Shown here in pieces: positions 1-10,322 of a stretch of 64,000 nt of DNA (its first letter is position 1; each line of letters begins with the position of its first letter). The notes below the pieces were generated by a model. That model saw only the letters and a program-made list of their open reading frames with translations. It was not told the origin of the DNA and ran no database searches. The DNA is taken from assembly GCA_947493005.1 (NCBI GenBank), contig CANLOY010000001.1, positions 186,001 to 250,000 on the forward strand, written 5' to 3'. A program made the position numbers and the translations under genes. Source of the stretch: an uncultured Roseivirga sp. GTDB taxonomy: Bacteria > Bacteroidota > Bacteroidia > Cytophagales > Cyclobacteriaceae.

Positions 1-2
1 AC

Positions 3-512
3 TCCACTATCATCTACAGCAGAGATAGAGGAGAAACATGGGAAATTGGTACTGGAGCTAAACCCAATACCACAGAGTCGCAAGTGGTGGAGCTAGACGA
101 TGGAAGCTTAATGCTCAATATGAGGGATAATCGTGGTGGTTCCAGGTCAGTATACACCACCACTGACATGGGAGAAACATGGACTGTTCACCCTACTTCC
201 CGACAAGCGTTGATTGAACCAGTTTGTATGGCTAGCTTAATTAAACACTCCTATAAAGGTGAAAACTTTCTCCTCTTTTCAAATCCTAATTCATCTACGG
301 ACAGAGTAAACATGACCATAAAGCTGAGTAAGGATATGGGAAGCACCTGGCCAGAACAATATCAGGTTCTTTTAGACAGTGGAGCCGGACGCGGTTATTC
401 ATGTATGACCAGTATAGATGAAGAAACCATTGGTATTCTATACGAAGGAAGCCAAGCCGACCTTGTTTTTCAGAAAGTGAAAATTTCAGATTTTTTTAAC
501 CAATCACCATGA
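3..512 (+). CDS. Sialidase-like BNR/Asp-box protein, 3' part
   Basis: The reading frame is open from the left window edge, so only the C-terminal part is present. Three Asp boxes of the S-x-D-x-G-x-T-W type are visible (SRDRGETW, TTDMGETW, SKDMGSTW), as in exo-sialidases of GH33 and other six-bladed propeller enzymes. The final RGYSCM and LYEG segments resemble the C-terminal blades of bacterial sialidases. The stop overlaps the next start as ATGA, so the two genes are translationally coupled. Catalytic Arg and Tyr residues cannot all be assessed from this fragment. It could be a GH33 enzyme or a related propeller hydrolase adapted to another glycan. Confidence 0.8.
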   Translation, partial: STIIYSRDRGETWEIGTGAKPNTTESQVVELDDGSLMLNMRDNRGGSRSVYTTTDMGETWTVHPTSRQALIEPVCMASLIKHSYKGENFLLFSNPNSSTDRVNMTIKLSKDMGSTWPEQYQVLLDSGAGRGYSCMTSIDEETIGILYEGSQADLVFQKVKISDFFNQSP

Positions 513-3154
513 AACATAAAGCACAATTCAGGATTTTTCTGTTAGTCATTGTTACGGCAGTTGCATTTACATCCTGCACAAAAGAAAAATCATTTGTATA
601 TGAGTTCTCTAACACTGACAGAACATGGATAGGTCCGGAATTCTGGGCAAACAGATTACAGGATTGGAAACTGGAAAATGGGAAGTTGGTCTGCTTAAAC
701 CAAGCTAACCCTATGCGATCTGTGCACCTGTTGACCCACAGTCTATCTGACAGAGTGGAGAGTTTTGGCTTTAGTGTAGACATTAATTCTGAGAAAAGTG
801 CCAATGGAAGCGCCAGTGCAGGGATTCTTTTTGGTGCCGGTGCTGGGCAAGATTATCGCCAGGCAGCACTGATTCATCACAGTTACGGAAAGCATGGTGG
901 ACTTTATGTTGGAGTTAGCCAACAAGGGCAGCTCTTCATTCGTGACTTTGAAACGGAAAACAGTTTTATTGCTCAAACTGATTTACCTAATACGGTTTTT
1001 AACAATGAAATTAAGCTTACAATAAAAGTAGATGTAAATGCTAACCTCACGGCAATTGCAAGTACTCAGGAGAAAGAACTGGGGCGTCTTGAGAATATTT
1101 CAATTCCATTTGATAGAACTATAGGTAGTATAGCCCTTGTGTCAAACCCCGATACTGAGTCGAAAACAGGTAGTTTTTCATTCGACAATTGGGAAATCTC
1201 GGGAAACAAGATTGATCATACCCCAAGCAGGACTGCTGGCCCAATCATAGGTTCACAGCATACGCTTCATAAGAACACATTGAAGTTAACTGCTCAACTC
1301 ATGCCTATCGGATCAGCTGATTCACAGAGTGCTGAACTAGAATTAAAAATAGGCGATGAATGGAAGAGTGTTCAAAAATCTCCGGTAATTGTTCCGGGAT
1401 TTACAGCAACCTTCAGAGTTGATAACTGGGAGTATAATCAGGACGCTCCATATCGAGTGAAGTATTATCTGGATGAAAACAAGTATGGTCCACATGTGGC
1501 TTATAGCAATGGAATCATTAGAAAAGAACCTCTAGATAAAGAAGAATTGGTGGTTGCAGCTTTTACAGGCAATCACAATAACGTAAGGCCAAACCCAAAA
1601 CGTTGGGGAGGAGTAGATACCGGAAAGTTCCCATGGGACTGGGGTGTTTGGTTTCCTCACACAGATTTGATAGACAACTTCATGCAGCACAAGCCTGATG
1701 TACTATTCTTTAGTGGTGATCAGGTTTATGAAGGAGCAAGCCCAACCTGGGCTGACCGACAAAATGCCGAATTGGACTACCTCTACAAATGGTATTTATG
1801 GTATTGGGCCTTTGGGAAGCTTACTGCTGAAATACCCACTATAAGTATTACAGATGATCACGATGTTTATCATGGTAATATCTGGGGAGCAGGAGGAAGA
1901 AAGGCTGTGCCAAGTAAGTATGGAGGAACAGCTCAAGATGGTGGAGGATATAAAATGTCTCCAGAATGGGTTAAAATGGTTGAACGTACTCAGACCAGTC
2001 ACATGCCCGACCCATTTGATCCGACACCAGTAGAACAAGGCATAGGAGTTTACTATACAGATTTCAATTATGGTGGGATCAGTTTTGCAGTTTTGGAGGA
2101 TCGAAAGTTTAAATCAGCCCCGAAAGGCTTAATGCCAAAAGCGAAGGTTGTCAACGGTTGGGCAAGAAACCCAGAATTTAACGCGAAAAAAGAGGCTGAT
2201 GTAAAAGGAGCCATCCTGCTAGGAAAAAGGCAATTGGATTTTCTGGAACATTGGGCTGGTGACTGGCAACCAAATATTGAGATGAAAGCTGTGCTTTCCC
2301 AAACCATTTTTGCCGATGTGGTTACCCTACCAACCAGCGAAATAAGTGATGCAAATTTTCCAGGTCTGGAAATATATCCTCAAGGAAGTTATGCTCCTGA
2401 CGACATTCCTGCAGCAGATATGGATTCTAATGGTTGGCCACAAACCGGCAGAGACAATGCAGTTAAAAAATTGAGGAAAGCCTTTGCCGTTCATATTGCG
2501 GGAGACCAACACCTTGGAAGTACGGTTCAATATGGTGTGGATGAATACAATGACGCTGGCTTTGCACTTTGTGTACCTTCTATTGCCAATTTTTATCCAA
2601 GAAGGTGGTTTCCAAAAACCCCAGGCAAAAACCGTAAAGAAGATTCACCTGCATACACAGGAGATCACGAAGATGGTTTTGGAAATAAAATGACTGTGCA
2701 TGCAGTATCTAACCCATACATCAGTAATAAATTTCCAGCCGAGTTGCACGATAGAGCAGCAGGCTATGGCATTGCTCGTTTCAATAAAAATAAAAGAACC
2801 ATTACACTCGAAAACTGGCCACGTTGGGCAAACCCATCCAAGGGCGACAAGCCTTACGAAGGTTGGCCTGTGAGAGTAAGCCAAGAAGAAAACTATGGCC
2901 GTTCAGCTAAAGGTTTCTTACCGGAGTTACGTATTTCTGGTTTAAAAGATCCAGTAATTCAGGTGCTCATTGAAAACTCAGGAGAGGTTGTCTATACACT
3001 ACGAATAAAGGGAAATGTCTATAAGCCCAAAATATTTGATACGAGTCAGTTATATACCATTACAGTTAGTGATTACAGTGGTAGCAACAAAAGCAAAAGC
3101 TTCAAAGGGTTAACCACCAAATCAAACCAACCAATAAATATTACCTTCGATTAA
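509..3154 (+). CDS. PhoD-like metallophosphatase lipoprotein with N-terminal lectin-like domain
   Basis: The 881-residue protein starts with a lipoprotein signal ending in the lipobox FTSC (Cys23), so it is probably anchored in the periplasm or at the surface. Residues about 30-225 look like a concanavalin/LamG-type sandwich. From about residue 350 a PhoD-like metallophosphatase follows, with metal-ligand motifs FTGNHNN (about 351), FFSGDQVYEG (about 402), TDDHDVYHG (about 449) and HIAGDQHLGS (about 661). PhoD enzymes are Fe/Ca phosphodiesterases or alkaline phosphatases. The place in a glycan locus suggests removal of phosphate or a phosphodiester from the glycan, but that is inference. It overlaps the upstream gene by 4 bp. 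Confidence 0.85.
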   Translation: MKHKAQFRIFLLVIVTAVAFTSCTKEKSFVYEFSNTDRTWIGPEFWANRLQDWKLENGKLVCLNQANPMRSVHLLTHSLSDRVESFGFSVDINSEKSANGSASAGILFGAGAGQDYRQAALIHHSYGKHGGLYVGVSQQGQLFIRDFETENSFIAQTDLPNTVFNNEIKLTIKVDVNANLTAIASTQEKELGRLENISIPFDRTIGSIALVSNPDTESKTGSFSFDNWEISGNKIDHTPSRTAGPIIGSQHTLHKNTLKLTAQLMPIGSADSQSAELELKIGDEWKSVQKSPVIVPGFTATFRVDNWEYNQDAPYRVKYYLDENKYGPHVAYSNGIIRKEPLDKEELVVAAFTGNHNNVRPNPKRWGGVDTGKFPWDWGVWFPHTDLIDNFMQHKPDVLFFSGDQVYEGASPTWADRQNAELDYLYKWYLWYWAFGKLTAEIPTISITDDHDVYHGNIWGAGGRKAVPSKYGGTAQDGGGYKMSPEWVKMVERTQTSHMPDPFDPTPVEQGIGVYYTDFNYGGISFAVLEDRKFKSAPKGLMPKAKVVNGWARNPEFNAKKEADVKGAILLGKRQLDFLEHWAGDWQPNIEMKAVLSQTIFADVVTLPTSEISDANFPGLEIYPQGSYAPDDIPAADMDSNGWPQTGRDNAVKKLRKAFAVHIAGDQHLGSTVQYGVDEYNDAGFALCVPSIANFYPRRWFPKTPGKNRKEDSPAYTGDHEDGFGNKMTVHAVSNPYISNKFPAELHDRAAGYGIARFNKNKRTITLENWPRWANPSKGDKPYEGWPVRVSQEENYGRSAKGFLPELRISGLKDPVIQVLIENSGEVVYTLRIKGNVYKPKIFDTSQLYTITVSDYSGSNKSKSFKGLTTKSNQPINITFD

Positions 3155-3213
3155 ACAGAAAACTGCGTTTTATATCCTTTATTAACCCAAACACTTTCGA
3201 TTTAGTATTTCTC

Positions 3214-3274
3214 TGCAAATATAGTGTCTACTATAGCCAATAGCTTGGTAGTAACTTTCATACAATCACTATAG
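3214..3274 (+). promoter_or_regulatory. Putative operator cluster before the unassigned lipoprotein/GH95 unit
   Basis: The 195-bp gap between the phosphatase gene and the next start at 3350 holds TGCAAATATAGTGT (3214-3227), a TATAGT-4-ACTATA inverted repeat (3220-3235) and a second ACTATAGC copy (3230-3237 and 3268-3275). A nearly identical 14-mer, TGCAATTATAGTGT, lies before the GH29 gene at 22630. This suggests a shared regulator site. No clear TAnnTTTG promoter element was found nearby. Confidence 0.4.
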
Positions 3275-3349
3275 CTTTATAACAGGTGTATTTTGTGGAT
3301 ATACTAAGGTTTCCTATTGACCTTATCAAGTAATCTCAACCATCAGCAA

Positions 3350-5806
3350 ATGATAAAACTACTTTATAAAAAGTCTACAGCTTGGCTCTCCGTTTTAATA
3401 CTCTTTTTACTAGTTACACAAACAAGTTGTTCGGATAAAAAGACGTTCCATTTCCAGAGTGATGCCTTCAGTATTGATATCAATACAAAAGGTGAACTCG
3501 AATCATTTTCTAGTAAGAAAAACGATCAAAATTACACCTTCAAAGACACCTTGAATGCGTTGATAAGTATTCAGAAACAAGGTGAGTTAATCGTTCCTGA
3601 TAAGGCAGACTACAATTCTGAAACGAAAAGCTTGTCTGTCAGTTTTCCAGGCAACTACACAGCAGAAATTAAGATTGAAGAAAAACAAAGTCACCTGACC
3701 TTTGAGTTGATTTCTCTCACTAGAAGTGATGAAATCGAATTAATTGTTTGGGGGCCCTTCCCAACAACAATCAAAGGCACCATTGGAGAAACTGTAGGTG
3801 TGGTCAGGGATGATGAATTCGCTATTGGTATTCAATCTTTAAACCCTAAAACATTAGGAGGATACCCATGGAATGACAATGATGCTATGCCTCAGATTGA
3901 CATTTTCGAAGGAGGGAATTATTCAGATATCAGTGAAGAAGGAAAGCGATATGTACTATACCGAGTAGAGGCTGCTAAACCAGCTGATTTCGGTAGTACA
4001 CTTCAGGCATATACCAGAAACCGAAGTAAAGAAAGAGTAATCAAGAATTGGAGTAAAGACAAATATGTAGCTCCAGCATTCAACGATGGAGGAGTTATTG
4101 GTTCCAAAATAGCACTCTTTGGAGCCAAAACAGAAGATGCTCTGAGCACTATAGGAAAAATTGAACTGGCTGAAGGTTTACCACATCCCATCATTGATGG
4201 TGAATGGGGTAAAACCACAAGAACAGCTGCTGCTGCTTACATGATCATGGGCTTTAATGAAGCCAATATTGAAAGGGCTATTGACTATACAAAAAAAGCA
4301 GGTTTGAGATACCTATACCACGGTGGACCTTTCAAAACATGGGGCAAGTTTCAGCTTAATGATCAATTTCCAAATGGAAAAAAGGGGCTTAAAACTATTG
4401 TGGATAAGGCCCAGAAAGAAGGTATCATGGTTGGAGTACACACCCTATCGAACTTCATAACTACCAATGATCCATACGTAACTCCCATTCCAGATAGTAG
4501 ATTGGCTAAGGTAGGCTCCTGCAAGATTACTGCTGACATTAGCTCAAACCAAAAAGACATCCCTATTGAGTCACCAGACTTCTTTCAACAGATGAAAAAC
4601 AATAGCCTGAAAACAGTCCAGATAGGCACCGAACTTATTCGATATGGAACTGTTTCCAAAGAAGCCCCATGGAAACTAATTGACTGTCAAAGAGGCATGT
4701 ATGGTACTAAAGCATCTGCTCACAATTCAGGTGATCAGATTAGTCTTTTAGCCGATCATGGCTATAAGGTGTTTTTGACAAATGCTCAACTTGGTGAGGA
4801 AATGGCGCAAAACATTGCCGATTTATACAATGAAACTGGTTTACGTCAGATTTCATTTGACGGTGTGGAAGGAAACAGATCAACTGCCATGGGTAATTAT
4901 GGTGAAATATTGTTTACTCAGGCCTGGTATGATCACCTTTCAGATGATATAAAATCACATTTCATTGCCGATGCAAGCCGTACTAGTCACTACTTCTGGC
5001 ACATGTATACCAGAATGAATTGGGGAGAACCGTGGTATGCTGGATTCAGAGAAAGTCAAACAGAGTACCGTTTGAAAAATCAGGCGTATTTTCAGCGAAA
5101 CTACATGCCCGGTATGTTAGGCTGGTTTAGCATGCGTCCAAGTACAAGTATTGAAGATATTGAATGGATGTTGGCTCGTTCGGCCGCCTTTAATGCTGGT
5201 TATGCCTTTGTCACCAATTTTGATGCGCTGGAAAAAAATGGCTATTCCGATGATATCCTTAAAGCAATTGGAGAGTGGGAAAAGGCACGTATGGCCAATG
5301 TATTCTCAAATGATCAACGAAAAAGAATGGAAGACATTAAAAATGAGTTCCACCTTGAAACTATCGGAGAAAATCAATGGAATCTATACCAAGTTTATTC
5401 GCACAAATACAACCATGAAAAAAAGATCAGACAGCCAGGAGAGCCATTGTATTCAACCTTCAACTTTGAAAACAGTGCCGGAGAAAATGCCCTGCAATTT
5501 ATCCTGACTGCTCAGGATGCCGACCTCTCAAAGATTACTTTAGAATTAGACAACTATAAAAAAGTAGTGCTACCAGTTACACTTAAAAGTGGACAAACTA
5601 TTAAGTACACTGGCGGTAAGAAAGCTACAATCTACAGTGCCAATTGGAAGAAAATCAGAGATATTGACTTAAGTGCAGACTTCACTGTTTCCAATGGAAA
5701 TCACACTATGGACTTTGATTGTACTTTCAGTAATGAAGGCAAAACACCTAATGCTAAATTGGAACTTAGAATTGTGGGATCGCCAGAACCTGTAAATGCT
5801 CGGTAA
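3350..5806 (+). CDS. Large lipoprotein, probable unassigned glycoside hydrolase
   Basis: I do not recognise a named family. The chosen ATG gives a clean lipoprotein signal with lipobox TQTSC (Cys27); a TTG 33 bp upstream would place extra polar residues before it. The N-terminal third is beta-rich, like the sandwich domains of family 27/31/36-type glycosidases. The centre has features of a TIM barrel (AGLRYLYHGG, GIMVGVHTLSNF, QISFDGVEGNRS at about residue 503, HFIADASRTSHYFW) with acidic residues at strand ends. A beta-rich C-terminal tail follows. The CQRGMYGT...H..GD segment (about 445) is distinctive. The stop abuts the ATG of the GH95 gene, which supports a joint role in fucose-rich glycan breakdown. 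Confidence 0.6.
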   Translation: MIKLLYKKSTAWLSVLILFLLVTQTSCSDKKTFHFQSDAFSIDINTKGELESFSSKKNDQNYTFKDTLNALISIQKQGELIVPDKADYNSETKSLSVSFPGNYTAEIKIEEKQSHLTFELISLTRSDEIELIVWGPFPTTIKGTIGETVGVVRDDEFAIGIQSLNPKTLGGYPWNDNDAMPQIDIFEGGNYSDISEEGKRYVLYRVEAAKPADFGSTLQAYTRNRSKERVIKNWSKDKYVAPAFNDGGVIGSKIALFGAKTEDALSTIGKIELAEGLPHPIIDGEWGKTTRTAAAAYMIMGFNEANIERAIDYTKKAGLRYLYHGGPFKTWGKFQLNDQFPNGKKGLKTIVDKAQKEGIMVGVHTLSNFITTNDPYVTPIPDSRLAKVGSCKITADISSNQKDIPIESPDFFQQMKNNSLKTVQIGTELIRYGTVSKEAPWKLIDCQRGMYGTKASAHNSGDQISLLADHGYKVFLTNAQLGEEMAQNIADLYNETGLRQISFDGVEGNRSTAMGNYGEILFTQAWYDHLSDDIKSHFIADASRTSHYFWHMYTRMNWGEPWYAGFRESQTEYRLKNQAYFQRNYMPGMLGWFSMRPSTSIEDIEWMLARSAAFNAGYAFVTNFDALEKNGYSDDILKAIGEWEKARMANVFSNDQRKRMEDIKNEFHLETIGENQWNLYQVYSHKYNHEKKIRQPGEPLYSTFNFENSAGENALQFILTAQDADLSKITLELDNYKKVVLPVTLKSGQTIKYTGGKKATIYSANWKKIRDIDLSADFTVSNGNHTMDFDCTFSNEGKTPNAKLELRIVGSPEPVNAR

Positions 5807-8170
5807 ATGAAAAAGCTCACCTTTCTGATAATTGCGCTAGCATTTGTAAATGCTTGTGGAAATGCTCCCGAACAGCCGATGGACAGGTTGGTGCTTTGGT
5901 ACAATAACCCAGCCATTAATTGGTCAAAAGAAGCGCTTCCCATAGGCAATGGAAGACTAGGAGCCATGGTTTTTGGAGGAACAGACAAGGAGCGTATACA
6001 ATTGAATGAAGATTCAATGTGGCCTGGTGGACCAGACTGGGGAAATGCTCAAGGAACTCCCTCCGATCTGCAGAAAGTAAGGGACTTACTAATTGCTGGA
6101 AAAGTGCATGAAGCTGATAAAGAGTGGGTTGGCAGGTTTTCACATAAGAGTATCGTTAAATCACACCAAACCATGGGTGACTTAATGATTGACTTTGGGG
6201 ATCGTACAGTATCAAATTACCACAGGCAACTCGATCTGGACTCTGCACTGGTAACAGTTAGTTATGACACTGAAGATGGTCATTTTACAGAAAGAGTCTT
6301 TTCAAGCAACCCCGATAATGTTATTGTGATTGAGCTAAAGACTACAGACCCGGCAGGACTCAACCTTTCACTAGAGCTGAGTAGACCAGATGACCAGGGA
6401 CAATCAACAGTAAACTTGACAACCAAAAATGGTAATGAAATATGGATGTCCGGTGAAGTCACTCAACTTGGTGGCAAGCACTTTTCAAAGCCTGAGAAAA
6501 TCGACTATGGAACTAAATTTCAAACCCGACTGAAAGTAGAAAATGAAGGAGGAGAAATTGAAGCCCTATCTAATCAACTCCATTTAAAAGGAGTCAACAA
6601 GGCAACTCTATATATCACTTGTGCCACCTCCTACTACCATCAAAACAACTTCCAAAATGTAGTTGCTGATCAACAGAAAAAGCTTACAGAATTTTCATTC
6701 GAAGAACTCCTGGCAAGACATGTTCGGGATTACAGAAGCCTGTTTAACAGAGTTGAGTTAGACCTTGGAGGACATGAACTTGATAGTTTACCAGTTGATG
6801 TAAGGTTGGAAAGAGTAAAAAGTGGATTGAAAGATCCTGACTTGGTCGCCAAGCTTTTCCAATTCGGCAGATACTTGCTAATCTCCAGTTCCAGACCCGG
6901 TACTAGTCCGGCAAATCTACAAGGGATATGGAATGAATACCTTCAGGCTCCATGGAATGCCGACTATCATTTAAATATTAACCTACAAATGAACTATTGG
7001 CCTGCTGAAGTCACCAACCTCCGCGAAACCCATCAGCCCCTCTTCGATTTTACAGAACGCTTGGCCGAGCGAGGTAAGGTAACTGCTAAGGATCAATATG
7101 GTATGCGTGGGTTTGTGGCTCACCAGGCAACTGACTTTTGGGCACCAGCCTGGATGAGAGCCGAACAACCTTATTGGGGAGCATGGGTAGGTGGAGGCGG
7201 CTGGCTCATGCAGCATTTTTGGGATCACTACCTTTTCACTCAAGACAAGGCGTTCTTAAAAAACAGAGCGTACCCGATAATCAAAGAATCTGCACTCTTC
7301 TATCTCGACTGGTTAATGAAAGACACAAGAGATAACAAGTGGATATCGGCTCCATCAACCTCACCAGAAAACTCTTATACAGCGGCAGATGGAAAATCCG
7401 CAGCAACCGTTTTAGGTACGGCCATCGATCAGCAGATTATAGAAGAAGTATTTACCAATGCACTGAAGGCTGCCGAAATCCTCAACATTGAAGACAGTTT
7501 CACAAAAGAAGTCGAGGAAAAGCTTAAAGAACTCAGACCAGGAGTGGTGATTGGTCCTGATGGTAGAATACTGGAGTGGGACCGCCCATATGAAGAACCC
7601 GAAAAAGGGCATAGGCACATGTCTCATCTTTACGCCATATACCCAGGTAATACTATCAATATAGGGGACACACCAGATTGGTTTGCAGCAGCAAAGAAAA
7701 CAACCGAATATAGATTGGAACATGGCGGTGCAGGCACCGGTTGGAGCCGAGCATGGCTTATAAACCTTTATGCCAGACTTTTAGAGGGTGAAGAGGTTGA
7801 AAAACACGTAAACTTACATCTGCAAAAGTCCATCGTTCCAAATCTATTCGATATGCACCCTCCATTTCAGATTGATGGCAACTTTGGATTTACAGCTGGT
7901 ATTGCAGAAGCATTGCTGCAATCGCATACCGAGTCTATTCACCTTTTGCCAGCGCTTCCAAAGAGTTGGTCGGATGGAAACATAAAGGGCCTTAAGGCTA
8001 GGGGTAATCTTACAGTTGATCTTTACTGGAGAAATGGAGCACTCGAAAAAGCTGTAGTTATCCCTGAATTCACTGGAAAGTATCAGTTCCAATACAATGG
8101 AAAAACCAAGTCAATGGAAATGAATGCTGGAGAGCAATATACAATTACCCGAAAATGGGTTGAAGAATAA
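5807..8170 (+). CDS. GH95 alpha-L-fucosidase/galactosidase lipoprotein
   Basis: The 787-residue protein has a lipoprotein signal (lipobox VNAC, Cys17) and then the whole GH95 fold. Signature segments are [28 protein letters not shown] near the N terminus in split form ([14 protein letters not shown]), the paired catalytic Asn region [14 protein letters not shown] (about 386-400), [13 protein letters not shown] (about 602) and [17 protein letters not shown] (about 688), whose Asp matches the catalytic Asp of the family. GH95 enzymes cleave terminal alpha-1,2-fucose by inversion, and some members act on alpha-L-galactose. Only the TAA precedes the ATG, so it is co-translated with the upstream lipoprotein. 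Confidence 0.93.
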   Translation: MKKLTFLIIALAFVNACGNAPEQPMDRLVLWYNNPAINWSKEALPIGNGRLGAMVFGGTDKERIQLNEDSMWPGGPDWGNAQGTPSDLQKVRDLLIAGKVHEADKEWVGRFSHKSIVKSHQTMGDLMIDFGDRTVSNYHRQLDLDSALVTVSYDTEDGHFTERVFSSNPDNVIVIELKTTDPAGLNLSLELSRPDDQGQSTVNLTTKNGNEIWMSGEVTQLGGKHFSKPEKIDYGTKFQTRLKVENEGGEIEALSNQLHLKGVNKATLYITCATSYYHQNNFQNVVADQQKKLTEFSFEELLARHVRDYRSLFNRVELDLGGHELDSLPVDVRLERVKSGLKDPDLVAKLFQFGRYLLISSSRPGTSPANLQGIWNEYLQAPWNADYHLNINLQMNYWPAEVTNLRETHQPLFDFTERLAERGKVTAKDQYGMRGFVAHQATDFWAPAWMRAEQPYWGAWVGGGGWLMQHFWDHYLFTQDKAFLKNRAYPIIKESALFYLDWLMKDTRDNKWISAPSTSPENSYTAADGKSAATVLGTAIDQQIIEEVFTNALKAAEILNIEDSFTKEVEEKLKELRPGVVIGPDGRILEWDRPYEEPEKGHRHMSHLYAIYPGNTINIGDTPDWFAAAKKTTEYRLEHGGAGTGWSRAWLINLYARLLEGEEVEKHVNLHLQKSIVPNLFDMHPPFQIDGNFGFTAGIAEALLQSHTESIHLLPALPKSWSDGNIKGLKARGNLTVDLYWRNGALEKAVVIPEFTGKYQFQYNGKTKSMEMNAGEQYTITRKWVEE

Positions 8171-8203
8171 ATGCTAATTTGAACTAGTAAGATTAGCCAG
8201 AAT

Positions 8204-8983
8204 ATGGATTTGTATCTAAGAGATAAGGTATTTATTGTCACCGGAGGGGCCAAAGGAATTGGCCTTGCAATTGTCAATCAGTTAATAGCAGAAAAAGCTA
8301 TTGTCGTAATTGTTGACAAGGATAAAACTGAAGGAGAAAGTGTTTCTACTGACTTAAGGGCAGCAGGGCATCAGATTTCCTTTATTGAGACTGATCTTTG
8401 TGATACTTCTCAGTGCCAGCTTGCCGTTTCCAAAACTGTAAAAGAGTTTGACCGATTAGATGGTTTGGTAAATAATGCAGGTATCAATGATGGAGTTGGT
8501 CTTAGTAATGGAACTCCAGAAGAGTTCAGGAAGTCATTGAGTAAAAATCTGAATCATATCTACGATATGACTCATTACTGCCTTCCATATCTAAAAGAAA
8601 GCAAAGGCACTATTCTCAATATCGCTTCAAAAACGGCAGTTACAGGACAAGGAGGTACTTCAGGTTACGCAGCATCTAAGGGAGGTGTTTTGGCCTTAAC
8701 TAGAGAATGGGCCGTTGAGTTAATCAACGACAAGGTGAGAGTGAATGCTGTAGTACCCGCAGAAGTAATGACACCGCTTTATGCTAACTGGCTGAAAACA
8801 TTTGACCAACCGGAAAAGAAACAGAAATCAATTGAAGATAAAGTACCGTTCGGCAAACGGATGACCACCTCAGAAGAAATTGCCAATACAACCGTGTTTC
8901 TACTTTCAGAAAGAGCTAGTCATATCACAGGGCAGCAAGTCTTTGTAGATGGCGGATATACACATCTGGACAGAATGATTTAG
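8204..8983 (+). CDS. SDR oxidoreductase, probable L-fucose dehydrogenase
   Basis: A 259-residue classical short-chain dehydrogenase. The cofactor loop TGGAKGIG is at 13-20, NNAG at about 91, and the catalytic Ser, Tyr-x3-Lys in the stretch from LNIASKTA to SGYAASKGG (about 139-163). The C terminus has VDGGYTHLDR. Next to FucP, a mutarotase and a lactate-type oxidoreductase it fits the non-phosphorylating L-fucose route, oxidising L-fucose to L-fuconolactone with NAD(P). It could instead be 2-keto-3-deoxy-L-fuconate dehydrogenase of the same route. The lactonase, dehydratase and hydrolase are not in the window. Confidence 0.75.
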   Translation: MDLYLRDKVFIVTGGAKGIGLAIVNQLIAEKAIVVIVDKDKTEGESVSTDLRAAGHQISFIETDLCDTSQCQLAVSKTVKEFDRLDGLVNNAGINDGVGLSNGTPEEFRKSLSKNLNHIYDMTHYCLPYLKESKGTILNIASKTAVTGQGGTSGYAASKGGVLALTREWAVELINDKVRVNAVVPAEVMTPLYANWLKTFDQPEKKQKSIEDKVPFGKRMTTSEEIANTTVFLLSERASHITGQQVFVDGGYTHLDRMI

Positions 8984-8990
8984 ACTAAAT

Positions 8991-10313
8991 ATGACCCTAG
9001 ACACGAATAATCGACCCAAACTCGTAGATAAAAAGATACTCCTTCCTTTTATTCTCATTACCTCTCTTTTTGCGCTTTGGGGTTTTGCCAATGCTGTAAC
9101 CGACCCCATGGTTCAGGCTTTTAAGAAAGTGTTGGAACTCAGCAACTCTCAGGCGGCCTGGGTGCAAATGGCCTTTTATGGTGGATATTTCTGCATGGCG
9201 TTGCCTGCAGCTCTATTTGTCAGGAAGTACTCTTACAAAACAGGAGTATTAATAGGCCTGGCATTATACGCTTTAGGAGCCCTTCTCTTCTACCCTGCTG
9301 CCATAACTGAGCAGTTTTGGTTCTTCTGCCTGGGGCTTTACATTCTTACTTTTGGCCTGGCCTTTTTAGAGACTACGGCCAACCCTTACATTATGGCCAT
9401 GGGAAGTAGAGATACAGCTACCCAAAGACTCAATCTAGCTCAAACATTTAACCCGATTGGCGCACTTGGAGGACTTCTTGTTGCTCAACAGTTTGTTCTA
9501 AAAAGACTTCAGTCTGATGATATTCCAGACTATGCATCACTTGATGCTGCAAAGAAAACACTGATCAAAACATCCGATTTACTGGTCATTCGAAATCCAT
9601 ATGTGATTCTAGGTCTGGTGCTCATTGGAGTGTTTATTTTGATTGCAGTTAATAGAATGCCTCAAGCCAAAGACAATGGCCAGGCTCCCGGTTTAAAAAG
9701 CACTTTTAATACCTTAAGAAAGAACAAAAAATATATACTGGGAGTACTAGCACAGGTATTTTATGTTGGTGCCCAAATCATGTGCTGGACGTATATTTAT
9801 CAATACGCAGAAGCTATAGGTATTTCAAGCACCGTAGCTGCAAACTATCAGTTTGCAGCCTTTATTGTATTCCTAGTAGGCCGTGCTATTGGTACTTATC
9901 TCCTTCGATTCGTTAGTTCAGGTAAGCTGTTGATGTACTTTGCTATTTTGGCAATTATCAGTACGCTTTTGGCCATCTACTTACACGGAGCTCCAGGCCT
10001 ATATGCTCTGGTTGCGATCTCCTTCTTTATGTCTGTGATGTTCCCTACTATTTATGGTATCGCTTTAAATGGGCTAAATGAAGAGCAATCTAAAATTGGT
10101 GCCGCTGGCCTCGTGATGGCCATTGTTGGTGGAGCGCTAATGCCAAAGTGGCAAGGGATGATCATTGATCTTGGAGGAAGTGGAGTAAATGACACTCAGA
10201 TTGCAGGAGTTTCTGAGGTTAACTTTTCTTTTGTTTTGCCATTGATCTGCTTTGTTTACATCGCATGGTATGGACGTCAGGTGTTCCGCAAATATCAAAC
10301 AACAAATGCTTAA
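8991..10313 (+). CDS. fucP: L-fucose:H+ symporter (MFS)
   Basis: A 440-residue, 12-helix major facilitator permease of the FucP/GluP group. Seen in the sequence are FALWGFANAVTDPM in helix 1, the long WVQMAFYGGYFCMALPA segment of helix 2, and the LETTANPYI motif (about 127), whose Glu corresponds to the proton-coupling Glu of FucP. It should import L-fucose released in the periplasm. It sits 7 bp after the SDR gene and 9 bp before the mutarotase gene, forming a compact fucose operon segment. Confidence 0.9.
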   Translation: MTLDTNNRPKLVDKKILLPFILITSLFALWGFANAVTDPMVQAFKKVLELSNSQAAWVQMAFYGGYFCMALPAALFVRKYSYKTGVLIGLALYALGALLFYPAAITEQFWFFCLGLYILTFGLAFLETTANPYIMAMGSRDTATQRLNLAQTFNPIGALGGLLVAQQFVLKRLQSDDIPDYASLDAAKKTLIKTSDLLVIRNPYVILGLVLIGVFILIAVNRMPQAKDNGQAPGLKSTFNTLRKNKKYILGVLAQVFYVGAQIMCWTYIYQYAEAIGISSTVAANYQFAAFIVFLVGRAIGTYLLRFVSSGKLLMYFAILAIISTLLAIYLHGAPGLYALVAISFFMSVMFPTIYGIALNGLNEEQSKIGAAGLVMAIVGGALMPKWQGMIIDLGGSGVNDTQIAGVSEVNFSFVLPLICFVYIAWYGRQVFRKYQTTNA

Positions 10314-10322
10314 CCCTTCTCC

